A DNA stretch of 64,000 nucleotides from Actinomycetota bacterium (GTDB lineage: Bacteria; Actinomycetota; Actinomycetes; Propionibacteriales; Propionibacteriaceae). A model generated the notes under the pieces. That model was not told where the DNA came from and searched no databases. It was given only the letters and a program-made list of their open reading frames with translations. The translations under genes and the position numbers were made by a program. Shown here in pieces: positions 57,020-64,000 of the stretch. Location: contig JAIUOS010000005.1 of the NCBI GenBank assembly GCA_020161755.1, positions 1-64,000 of the forward strand, in the 5' to 3' direction. Positions within the stretch are counted from its first letter, which is position 1. Each line of letters starts with the position of its first letter.

Positions 57020-58039
57020 TCAGGCCCAGAGGCGGTGGTAGGCGTTGATCGCGGGCTGCCCGCCGAGGTGGGCGTAGAGGACGGTGGAGTCGCGTCCGAT
57101 CTCGCCGGAGGAGACCAGGTCGATCAGCCCGGCCAGCGACTTGCCCTCGTACACCGGGTCGGTGATCATCGCCTCCAGCTGGGCGCCGAGCCGGATCGCT
57201 TCCATCGTGGAGTCGACCGGGATGCCGTACAGCTCACCGGCCCAGCCCTCCAGGACGGTGATCTCGTCGTCGCGCAGGTCGCGTCCGAGGTCGATCAGGG
57301 CCGCGGTGGCGCGGGCGATCCGTCCCACCTGGTCGCGGGTCTGTTCCAGGGTGGCGGACGCGTCGATGCCCAACACGCGCCGCTTCACGCCGGTGAGGTC
57401 CTCGAGGGCGGCGAACCCGGCGATCATGCCGGCGTGGGTGGAGCCGGTGACGGTGCAGACCACGATGGTGTCGAACAGGACGTCGAGCTGCTTCTCCTGC
57501 TCGGCCACCTCGAACGCCCAGTTGGCGAACCCGAGCCCGCCGAGCGGGTGTTCGGAGGCCCCGGCCGGGATCGGGTACGGCCGGCCGCCGGCGGCCTCGA
57601 CCTCGGCGAGGGCGTTCTTCCAGGAGTCGCGGATGCCGATGTCGAAGCCGGCCGGGTCGAGCCGGGAGTCGGCGCCCATCATGCGCGAGAGCAGGATGTT
57701 GCCGACCTGGGTGTTGGTCGGGTCCTCCCACGGCACCCAGTGCTCCTGGACGAGTCGGCACTTCAGCCCGAGGAACGCGGCCACCGCGGCGACCTGCCGG
57801 GTGTGGTTGGACTGGTAGCCGCCGATCGAGACCAGCGTGTCGGCGCCGCTCGCGAGCACGTCCGGGACGATGTACTCCAGCTTGCGCACCTTGTTGCCGC
57901 CGAACGCGAGGCCGCTGCTGACGTCCTCGCGCTTGGCCCACACCTGGGCGCCGCCGAGGTGCCGGCTCAGCCGCTCGAGGTGATGGACGGGGCTCGGCCC
58001 GAAGGTCAGCGGGTGGCGGGGGAATTCCTGGAGCTTCAT
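57020..58039 (-). CDS. acdS: 1-aminocyclopropane-1-carboxylate (ACC) deaminase
   Basis: A 339-residue PLP enzyme that opens the ACC ring to 2-oxobutyrate and ammonia. The PLP lysine is Lys50 ([11 protein letters not shown]), and the substrate-site Ser77-Asn78 lies in [16 protein letters not shown]. The residues that separate true ACC deaminases from D-cysteine desulfhydrases are both of the AcdS kind: Glu298 (VYEGKS) and Leu325 (YAHLGG), 27 apart as in the Pseudomonas enzyme. It stands alone on the minus strand. Its presence suggests contact with plants or rhizosphere, or simply use of ACC as N source. Confidence 0.93.
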   Translation of the reverse strand: MKLQEFPRHPLTFGPSPVHHLERLSRHLGGAQVWAKREDVSSGLAFGGNKVRKLEYIVPDVLASGADTLVSIGGYQSNHTRQVAAVAAFLGLKCRLVQEHWVPWEDPTNTQVGNILLSRMMGADSRLDPAGFDIGIRDSWKNALAEVEAAGGRPYPIPAGASEHPLGGLGFANWAFEVAEQEKQLDVLFDTIVVCTVTGSTHAGMIAGFAALEDLTGVKRRVLGIDASATLEQTRDQVGRIARATAALIDLGRDLRDDEITVLEGWAGELYGIPVDSTMEAIRLGAQLEAMITDPVYEGKSLAGLIDLVSSGEIGRDSTVLYAHLGGQPAINAYHRLWA

Positions 58040-58115
58040 GGGTTCCTCTCCTCGGGTGCGTGCAGCCTAGGGAACCCCGTCCGCCCGCCGACCGGGTCTC
58101 AGCCGACGGTGCTCC

Positions 58116-58191
58116 GGACCAAAAGGGGACAGTCCCCTTTTGGTCCACGTCGCCGGGTGTTCCGCAGAAAGGGGACAGTCCCCCTTCCTGC
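58116..58191. repeat. Pair of GGGGACAGTCCCC-centred hairpins
   Basis: 58116-58146 is a perfect 14-bp stem around CAG (arms GGACCAAAAGGGGA / TCCCCTTTTGGTCC). 58164-58191 is a shorter, imperfect copy with GCAGAAAGGGGACAG and CCCCCTTCCTGC. Both share AAAGGGGACAGTCCCC. They lie upstream of acdS, in 161 bp with no other content. Confidence 0.9.
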
Positions 58192-58199
58192 GGCGCGGG

Positions 58200-58322
58200 C
58201 TAGAAGCTGCCGCCGCCGCTGCCGGTGAAGCGGCCCATGTCGCGGTGGGCGTTCATGCGCTCGACCTCGAGCTGGGCGCGGTTGCGCTGCGCGTCCATCG
58301 CGCGCTCCTGTGCGTCCGACAA
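58200..58322 (-). CDS. Possible small basic protein, start uncertain
   Basis: A minus-strand frame ends at 58200 in the residues RFTGSGGGSF. Read upstream it gives a helical charged segment (LEVERMNAHRDMGRF and DAQERAMDAQRNRAQ) and a basic lead (ARLRAAWRKRFGRPPLSDAQ). It has no ATG or GTG upstream; TTG 58322 is the only weak start. Frame and composition look coding, but this may be just the remainder of a gene. Confidence 0.3.
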   Translation of the reverse strand: MSDAQERAMDAQRNRAQLEVERMNAHRDMGRFTGSGGGSF

Positions 58323-58473
58323 CGGCGGACGCCCGAACCGCTTGCGCCAGGCGGCGCGGAGACGGGCGGTGAAGCCCTGGGGTTCGGCTGCTCCGGGGGT
58401 GCTCTTGGCAGGACCTCTCGCTGGTCTGGTGCTCCCAGCGTGCCACGCCGGCCACCCGCCCAGCGGTGTTTGT

Positions 58474-59355
58474 TCAGGAGAGCGGGTAGGCGACGTAGGC
58501 GAACCGGCGGCTGTCAGGAGCCCAGCTGGGGACGTTGATCGTGCCTTGGCCGCCGAACAGGTGGACGAGGTCGGTGCCCGTCCTGTCGGTGCCGAGCAGG
58601 CGGATGATCACGTCCAGGTCGGCGGGGTGGCCGAGGGTGCCGGGCGGGAAGCTGACGTACACCACGGACGAGCCGTCGGGGGAGACGTGCGGGAACCAGT
58701 TCACCCGCTCGTCGGTGGTGAGTTGCTCGACGTCCGAGCCGTCGGGACGCATCCGGAACAGCTGGGCGTGCCCGGGCGTGGTCGACCCGCGCTCGGAGTT
58801 GAACCAGATCCACTCCCCGTCCGGGCTGAACTCCGAGCCGTCGTGCGGCGCGGCACTGTCGGTCAGCCGGACGTCGGCGCCGCCGGAGGCCGGGACGGTG
58901 AAGATGTTCGTCCGGAACCCGTCCGGGAGCAGGTCCATGCCGATGTAGGCCAGCAGGTTCCCGTCCGGCGAGATGCCGTGCAGGAAGTGGACGAAGTCCG
59001 GGCCGTGATCGTTGGAGACGCGGTGGGACGTCCGGGCGGCCAGGTCGACCCGGTGCAGGTGGCCGTCGAAGCCGGACACGTAGGCGAAGGCGCCGTCGGG
59101 GGACAGGACGTGGTCGTTGTTCACCAGCGGCAGCCCGGGCACGACGATCGGTTCGAGCTCGCCCCCGCCGGCCGGGACGCGCTGCAGCAGCCCGTCCCCG
59201 TTGACGATCAGCCACTCGCCGTCCGGCGTCCAGTTCGGCGCCTCGAACAGCACGTCCGGCGACTCGGCGACCAGCGTGCTGGTGCCGGTCGCCAGGTCAT
59301 GTGTGAACAGCTGCGACCGCTGTCCGGGACGCAATCCGCGCGCCTGCTGTTCCAT
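58474..59355 (-). CDS. TolB/PD40-type beta-propeller protein
   Basis: A 293-residue protein made of repeated WD40-like PD40 blades: LFEAPNWTPDGEWLIVNG, HVLSPDGAFAYVSGFD, HGISPDGNLLAYIGMD, SEFSPDGEWIWFNSER, PHVSPDGSSVVYVSFP and a last one with WAPDSRRFAYVAYP. The SPDG(x)xxxY/F pattern is the blade signature. It has no signal peptide, so unlike TolB it is probably cytoplasmic; related proteins are called Tol biopolymer transport-like. The ATG at 59355 has GGGAGG upstream. No role can be assigned. Confidence 0.82.
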   Translation of the reverse strand: MEQQARGLRPGQRSQLFTHDLATGTSTLVAESPDVLFEAPNWTPDGEWLIVNGDGLLQRVPAGGGELEPIVVPGLPLVNNDHVLSPDGAFAYVSGFDGHLHRVDLAARTSHRVSNDHGPDFVHFLHGISPDGNLLAYIGMDLLPDGFRTNIFTVPASGGADVRLTDSAAPHDGSEFSPDGEWIWFNSERGSTTPGHAQLFRMRPDGSDVEQLTTDERVNWFPHVSPDGSSVVYVSFPPGTLGHPADLDVIIRLLGTDRTGTDLVHLFGGQGTINVPSWAPDSRRFAYVAYPLS

Positions 59356-59386
59356 CGGTTCCTCCCTGAGCTCTCCGGACGCCACC

Positions 59387-59448
59387 TCGCCACCGAATTG
59401 TCCCTTCGCCACCGGAATTCCGGTGGCGAAGGGACAATTCGGTGGCGA
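59387..59448. repeat. 62-nt perfect palindrome (extends the 48-nt element of 31949)
   Basis: The 48 nt at 59394-59441 equal 31949-31996. Here seven further bases on each side (TCGCCAC / GTGGCGA) also pair, giving 31-bp perfect arms with no loop. It lies 32 bp before the start of the TolB-like gene. Confidence 0.95.
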
Positions 59449-59611
59449 ACCGGCCAGCAGCAGCCTGCCACGGGCACGGGCTCGGGGGCGTCCACACGGG
59501 CGTTGGTTTGCGCATTCGCGGTGGCGAAGGTGGAAGATACGCAGGTGGGCCCGGCTTGCGGACGCGAGGTACAACTTGATCGGGCCACGGATCAGCTGAG
59601 GAGAAGCGAAC

Positions 59612-59842
59612 ATGCCGAGTCTGGGCGGTTGGGAATGGGTCATCATCGCGGTGGTGGCGCTGGTGCTGTTCGGCGGCGCGAAGCTGGCGAACTTCGGCAA
59701 GAACGCCGGCAAGGCGATTCGTGAGTTCAAGGAGGAGACCAAGTCTCCCAACGAGGTCGGTCCGTCCACGGTGACCCCGCCCGCTCCGCAGGCTGCCCCG
59801 CAGCCCGCCCCGCACGTCGACGAGGCCGGCCCCAAGGCCTGA
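59612..59842 (+). CDS. tatA: Twin-arginine translocase component TatA/TatE
   Basis: A 76-residue pore-forming subunit of the Tat export system. TM helix WEWVIIAVVALVLFGGAKLA at residues 7-26, then the hinge FGKNAGKAIREFKEE amphipathic helix, are exactly TatA-like. The C-terminal tail is Pro/Ala-rich and disordered. No tatB/tatC is adjacent. The next secreted protein in the window (62838) has a twin-arginine signal. ATG 59612 with GGAG nearby. Confidence 0.93.
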   Translation: MPSLGGWEWVIIAVVALVLFGGAKLANFGKNAGKAIREFKEETKSPNEVGPSTVTPPAPQAAPQPAPHVDEAGPKA

Positions 59843-59849
59843 GCCCGAC

Positions 59850-59868
59850 GGACGCGCGGAGCGCGTCC
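59850..59868. terminator. Hairpin after tatA
   Basis: GGACGCGC-GGA-GCGCGTCC is a perfect 8-bp stem with a three-base loop, 8 bp after the tatA stop. A second small one (CCCCG-TCAG-CGGGG) lies at 59873-59886. Together they likely end tatA transcription. Confidence 0.65.
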
Positions 59869-60025
59869 CCCACCCCGTCAGCGGGGAATTCCACAGCGAT
59901 CCCACAGGAGTGCCCGAACGCGTCCTGAGGACGCCGAATGCCCTGATCCTGCCTACCCGTGGGCGGTTTGGTCTCGGCCAGATAACGATCCGGTCAAGAG
60001 CCGATCAAATCTCGCCAAGACCCGA

Positions 60026-60039
60026 TGAGAGCGTTTGCG
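60026..60039. promoter_or_regulatory. LacI-family-like operator before the mannosidase gene
   Basis: TGAGAGCGTTTGCG resembles the TGAGAGCGCTCTCA consensus of LacI-type sugar regulators in the left half. It lies in the 308-bp leader between tatA and the gene at 60151, the expected place for sugar control. One imperfect site only. Confidence 0.35.
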
Positions 60040-60150
60040 GTCTGTGCTAGCTTCCTTCTGTTGGCTGCACCGCGGCGTCAGCGGCGGGTCTGCTTTCCCA
60101 GCAGTCGACACCGGGTGGAAACCGGGTTCGTCGGGGGTCAAGGGGGACTT

Positions 60151-62703
60151 GTGGAGCAGGGTTGGCTGGATCTGGCCGATGCCAGGTGGACCGTCCGTGC
60201 GGACGATGCCGCCCAGGGATGGTCCGAGGTTCCCCCGGCGCTCCGCGAGCAACTCAGGCGCGGCATACCGGCCATCGTCCCCGGTGTCGTCCACACCGAC
60301 CTCCTCGCCGCCGGCCTGATCGACGACCCCTACGTCGGCACCGCCGAGGCCGACCAGCACTGGGTCGGCCGGCAGGCCTGGACGTACCGCGCCGAGTTCG
60401 ACCTCGCCGCCTACGCGGCCGAACTCACCAGCGAGCACTGCGACCTGCTGTGCGACGGGCTCGACACCGTCGCCGAGGTCTTCTGCAACGGCGCACCCAT
60501 CGGCCGCTCGGTCAACATGCACCGCCGCAACGTGTTCTCCACCCAGGGCCGGCTCAAGCCGGGTCTGAACGTGATCGAGGTCGTGTTCGCCCCGGTCGAG
60601 GAGTACGCCTCCCAGATGGCCGAGCTCGTCGGCGAGCGCGTCCACGTCGAGCGCGACCCGTACAACCTGGTGCGGAAGATGGCCTGCAACTTCGGCTGGG
60701 ACTGGGGGCCACGGCTGGTCACCGCCGGCATCTGGAAGGCGATCGGCCTGCGCAGCTGGGACGTCGCCCGCGTCCTCGACGTTGCGGTGTTCGCCACCGC
60801 GGCCCGCAACGCCTCCGGAGGCTGGGACGGGGAGTTGCGCGTGCACGCCGAGACCACCGGAGACCTCCGCTTCGCCGCGATGACCGTGCGGGTGAGCGGG
60901 CCCGGCGCCGCGGCTGCCGAGGCGACGGTCATGGCCGAGGAGTGGACCGAGGTCGTGGTACCCATCAGTGGCATCGAGGCGTGGTGGCCACACTCGCTGG
61001 GCGAGCAGCCGCTGTATGACGTTGAAGTACTACTCCACAACGACACCCGCATCCTCGACCGGGTGCTGCGACGCACCGGCTTCCGCAGCGTCGAGCTCGA
61101 CACCACCCCGGACGCCGATGGCGCGGGCGCCACCTTCGGGCTGCGGATCAACGACGAGCTCGTCTTCGTGCGCGGCATGGACTGGATCCCCGACGACTGC
61201 TTTCCGAGCCGGATCACCCCGGAGCGCTATCGCGAACGCGTCCAGCAGGCCAAGGACGCCAACGTCGACCTGCTGCGCATCTGGGGCGGTGGCATCTACG
61301 AGCAGGCCGCGTTCTACGAGGCCTGTGACGAACTCGGGGTGATGGTCTGGCAGGACTTCTGCTTCGCCTGCGCGGCCTACCCCGAGGAGGAGCCGTTCCG
61401 CTTCGAGGTCGAGGCCGAGGCGCGCGACAACGTGATCCGCCTCTCCGCCCACCCCTCCCTGGTGATCTGGAACGGCAACAACGAGTGCATCTGGGGCTTC
61501 CACGACTGGCTGTGGGAGGGCCAGCTGGGTGACCAGACCTGGGGCGCCGGCTACTACTACGAGCTGCTGCCGTCGGTGGTCGCCGAGCTCGACCCGACCC
61601 GCCCGTACTGGCCGGGAAGCCCGTCCTCGGGCGTCAACGAGGTGCCGCCCAACGACATGAACTACGGGTGCGTGCACATCTGGGACGTCTGGAACGAGCG
61701 CGACTACACCGCCTACGACGACTACTCGCCGCGGTTCGTCGCCGAGTTCGGCTACCAGGGCCCGGCCACCTGGGCGACCTGGGCGCGCACCCTCGAACCG
61801 CAGGACCGCAGCGCTACCTCGCCGGCGATGCTCGCGCACCAGAAGGCCGCCGGCGGCAACAGCAAGCTCGACAAGGGCATCGCCGGCCACCTCCCCGCAC
61901 CCGGCGAGGGCCCCGAGGACTTCGACGACTGGCTGTTCGCGATGCAGCTCCAGCAGGCCCGGGCCGTCCGCTACGGCGTCGAGCGCTGGCGCTCGCTGCG
62001 CGGACGTTGCCTCGGCTCGATCGTGTGGCAGCTCAACGACTGCTGGCCGGTCACCTCCTGGGCCGCCCTCGACCTCGGCACCAACGCCGCCGGCGAACCG
62101 GTCGCCCGACGCAAGCCGCTGTGGTACGCGCTGCGTTCGGCCTACGCCGACCACCTGGTCACGCTCCAGCACGATGCGGACGGCTGGCGCGCGGTGCTGG
62201 TCAACGACGGCACGGACGACTGGACGGCCCAGGGCACCGTGGCGCTGCGCGGGTTCGACGGCGCGGTGCTGTGGTCGCTCGACGTCGCGCAGGTCGTGCC
62301 GGTGCGCTCCCGGGTCGACCTCGTCCTGGACGGGCTGCCGGACGGCGTCCGAGACGACGTCGCGCTGGTGGCCGACCTCTCCGGCGCCGAGCGGGCGCTG
62401 AAGCTCCTGGTCGAGGACGTCGACGCCGCGCTCCCGACGCCGCGCTGGACGGCGACCGTGACCCGCACCGACGCCGGTACCCGCGTCGACGTCACCGCCG
62501 AGACCTTCGTGCGCAGCCTGTGCCTGTTCGCCGACCGGGTGGCGGAGGACGCGTGGGCCGACACGCTCGGAATTGATCTCTTCCCCGGTGACTCCCACAG
62601 CTTCAGGGTGCATGGTGGCCTCAGCGACGACGCGTCCGGGTTGACCGAACGACCGGTGCTGCGGGCCCTCACGAATCCGCTGACCCCGAGTGAGGCCCTA
62701 TGA
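60151..62703 (+). CDS. GH2 beta-mannosidase
   Basis: An 850-residue intracellular glycosidase that removes terminal beta-mannose from manno-oligosaccharides. The N-terminal sugar-binding domain is at 1-175 (LLCDGLDTVAEVFCNGAPIG near 99-118), two Ig-like domains flank it, and the (beta/alpha)8 barrel (about 320-620) carries acid/base Glu445 in WNGNNECIWG and nucleophile Glu532 in FVAEFGYQGP. MNLHRRNVF-like NMHRRNVFS and ACNFGWDWGPRL are beta-mannosidase signatures, not beta-galactosidase. No signal peptide. GTG 60151 with AGGGGGA is the start; the frame extends to 60025 without support. Followed by a binding-protein gene, so probably a manno-oligosaccharide locus. Confidence 0.93.
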   Translation: MEQGWLDLADARWTVRADDAAQGWSEVPPALREQLRRGIPAIVPGVVHTDLLAAGLIDDPYVGTAEADQHWVGRQAWTYRAEFDLAAYAAELTSEHCDLLCDGLDTVAEVFCNGAPIGRSVNMHRRNVFSTQGRLKPGLNVIEVVFAPVEEYASQMAELVGERVHVERDPYNLVRKMACNFGWDWGPRLVTAGIWKAIGLRSWDVARVLDVAVFATAARNASGGWDGELRVHAETTGDLRFAAMTVRVSGPGAAAAEATVMAEEWTEVVVPISGIEAWWPHSLGEQPLYDVEVLLHNDTRILDRVLRRTGFRSVELDTTPDADGAGATFGLRINDELVFVRGMDWIPDDCFPSRITPERYRERVQQAKDANVDLLRIWGGGIYEQAAFYEACDELGVMVWQDFCFACAAYPEEEPFRFEVEAEARDNVIRLSAHPSLVIWNGNNECIWGFHDWLWEGQLGDQTWGAGYYYELLPSVVAELDPTRPYWPGSPSSGVNEVPPNDMNYGCVHIWDVWNERDYTAYDDYSPRFVAEFGYQGPATWATWARTLEPQDRSATSPAMLAHQKAAGGNSKLDKGIAGHLPAPGEGPEDFDDWLFAMQLQQARAVRYGVERWRSLRGRCLGSIVWQLNDCWPVTSWAALDLGTNAAGEPVARRKPLWYALRSAYADHLVTLQHDADGWRAVLVNDGTDDWTAQGTVALRGFDGAVLWSLDVAQVVPVRSRVDLVLDGLPDGVRDDVALVADLSGAERALKLLVEDVDAALPTPRWTATVTRTDAGTRVDVTAETFVRSLCLFADRVAEDAWADTLGIDLFPGDSHSFRVHGGLSDDASGLTERPVLRALTNPLTPSEAL

Positions 62704-62720
62704 GGGTGCCTTGACCTACG

Positions 62721-62738
62721 GTCCCGCAACTGCGGGAC
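62721..62738. terminator. Small hairpin between mannosidase and binding-protein genes
   Basis: GTCCCGCA-AC-TGCGGGAC is a perfect 8-bp stem with a two-base loop, 17 bp after the mannosidase stop. It may lower read-through or stabilise the upstream mRNA in an operon. Confidence 0.5.
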
Positions 62739-62837
62739 GGTGACCAGCAAGAACCGCAGTACCAGCCTGACAAGCAGTAACACACCCAAGTAACCGCATT
62801 GAGGCCCAACGAGGGGCCGATCCAATGGAGGTAGTAA

Positions 62838-64000
62838 ATGTCAGAGTCAATGTTCGAGAAGCCGTCTCGTCGGTCGTTCATCAAGCTGGGCGGCGTCGTC
62901 GCCGGCAGCCTCGCCCTCGCGGCGTGTGCGGGCGGCGGGGGCGGCAACGCCACCTCGACCGCGTCCGGTGGCACCCAGCCCGGCATCGGCAACAACGGCC
63001 AGGTCGGCAAGGGCCGGTCCGGCGCGACCGCCGACACCCTGTTCATCGCGGGCTTCCAGTGGGGCGCCCCGGCCACGTTCAACCCGCTCGCCCCGACGGC
63101 CGCGTGGCCGGCGTCCGCGAACGTGATGCAGATCGTCTACGAGACGCTGCTGCGCTGGAACATCGCCACCGGTGAGATCATGCCGGGCCTTGCCTCGGCG
63201 TACACGCTCGACGGCACCAAGACCATCACGTTGACCATGCAGGACGGCGTCACCTTCTCCGACGGCACCCCCTGCACCGCCAAGGACGCCGCGGCGACGT
63301 TCGAGCTCGGCAAGAAGAACCCCGGCATCGCGACGGCCGCGTTCTGGTCGGCGGCGGACGCCGTCGAGGCCACCGACGACAAGACCCTCGTGGTCACGGT
63401 CAGCGCCAAGACCAAGAACGTCGGCCAGGTGCTGCGGATGCTCACCGAGACCTACGTCCTGCCGTCGGCCGTGTTCTCCGCGATCGCGGACGACAAGCTG
63501 CCCACCGAGATCATGGACAAGCCGATCGGTACCGGCCCGTTCACCCTCGACAAGGCCGACCAGACCCAGGTCGTGCTCAAGCTCAACGAGAATTACTGGG
63601 GCAAGACCGTCTACGGCGGCCTGCCGGTGATGAAGCAGATCATCCACCCGATCTTCAAGAGCAACGAGGACGGCAACCTCAAGTTCCAGGCCGGCGACCT
63701 CGACATCATGCAGCAGTTCGTCTCCCAGATCTGGAAGATGTGGGAGGCCGGCAAGCCGGTCGGCACCTACCTGAAGGACAAGCCGTACTACCTGCCGGGT
63801 TCGATGCCGATGCTGCTGATGAACACGACCAAGAAGGGCCTCGACAACCCGGTCGTCCGCAAGGCCATCGCGACCGCGATCGACTACGCCGCGATCGCCG
63901 ACACGGCCATGTCGGGCTACTCGGCCGCCGTGCAGCCCAGCCTGATCATGCCGACCGGTGCGGAGAGCAAGTTCTTCAACAAGGACGAGGCTGCCGCCAA
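62838..64000 (+). CDS. ABC transporter substrate-binding lipoprotein, SBP family 5, Tat-exported (3' end outside window)
   Basis: The first 387 residues of an extracytoplasmic solute-binding lipoprotein. The N-terminus has a twin-arginine motif (RRSFIKLGG) and a lipobox (ALAAC), so it is folded inside, exported by Tat and anchored by a lipid. After a Gly/Ser-rich linker, the family-5 fold appears: FNPLAPTAAWPASANVMQIV, YETLLRWNIATGEIMPGLAS, DGVTFSDGTPCTAKDAAATF and GTGPFTLDKADQ. SBP_bac_5 proteins carry oligopeptides or oligosaccharides. The gene next to a mannosidase suggests manno-oligosaccharides. ATG 62838 with GGAGGTAG is clear. Reads off the end of the window, with permease genes expected next. 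Confidence 0.93.
   Translation, partial: MSESMFEKPSRRSFIKLGGVVAGSLALAACAGGGGGNATSTASGGTQPGIGNNGQVGKGRSGATADTLFIAGFQWGAPATFNPLAPTAAWPASANVMQIVYETLLRWNIATGEIMPGLASAYTLDGTKTITLTMQDGVTFSDGTPCTAKDAAATFELGKKNPGIATAAFWSAADAVEATDDKTLVVTVSAKTKNVGQVLRMLTETYVLPSAVFSAIADDKLPTEIMDKPIGTGPFTLDKADQTQVVLKLNENYWGKTVYGGLPVMKQIIHPIFKSNEDGNLKFQAGDLDIMQQFVSQIWKMWEAGKPVGTYLKDKPYYLPGSMPMLLMNTTKKGLDNPVVRKAIATAIDYAAIADTAMSGYSAAVQPSLIMPTGAESKFFNKDEAAA

Noticed and set aside
1-64000. tRNA or rRNA genes
   Set aside because: No intergenic segment showed the GGTTCGAATCC-type arm with a cloverleaf; none supported by eye.

Overview
The window comes from a chromosome of a high-G+C actinobacterium. The evidence is the strong G/C bias at third codon positions, many GTG starts, a GroEL ending in the GGMGGMDF tail, a DtxR/IdeR-type iron regulator, an acVLRF1-type peptidyl-tRNA hydrolase, and the DUF3027 and DUF2530 proteins. 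A member of the Propionibacteriaceae is my best guess, but family-level placement is inference. I saw no rRNA, tRNA or CRISPR array.

Layout. 1-20 kb is ordinary chromosome: the 3' end of groEL, an MFS exporter, cutC, a CDF metal exporter in a tightly overlapping four-gene run with a Nudix hydrolase and two Pro-rich membrane proteins, a cold-shock protein, a purine permease, small conserved proteins, a TetR-controlled MacB-type export operon with a textbook palindromic operator, acVLRF1, ideR and thioredoxin. 20-32 kb holds transporters, leucyl aminopeptidase, an ArsR-SRPBCC pair enclosed by arrays of a 39-bp repeat, a PadR-MFS efflux pair, and an unusual fusion of a P-loop kinase to a GH13_18 (sucrose-phosphorylase-like) domain.

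32-57 kb is a respiratory nitrate module. narGHJI and two narK transporters form one overlapping operon. A complete molybdenum cofactor supply set (moaA, moaD, moaC, moaE, moeA, mobA, moeB, two mog/moaB) sits on both sides of it. The module is split at 42.2-50.8 kb by an island of visibly lower G+C. The island encodes a 2,172-residue secreted Rhs/YD-repeat polymorphic toxin whose C-terminal tip carries residues spaced like a GIY-YIG nuclease, followed by a probable immunity gene. It is bordered by debris of an ISL3-type and an IS1380-type transposase and by a 26-bp direct repeat of the moaD 3' end.

57-64 kb has ACC deaminase, a Tol-like beta-propeller protein, tatA, a GH2 beta-mannosidase and the start of a twin-arginine lipoprotein that binds solutes for an ABC importer. 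The last two look like a mannoside-utilisation locus.

Throughout, intergenic DNA carries several unrelated families of long perfect hairpins (48-62 nt palindromes, a 30-bp stem, a GGGGACAGTCCCC-type hairpin pair, the 39-bp arrays). One palindromic element appears to lie in frame inside mobA. I found no single wholly unknown system. The best candidates for new biology are the Rhs toxin/immunity island and the kinase-phosphorylase fusion.
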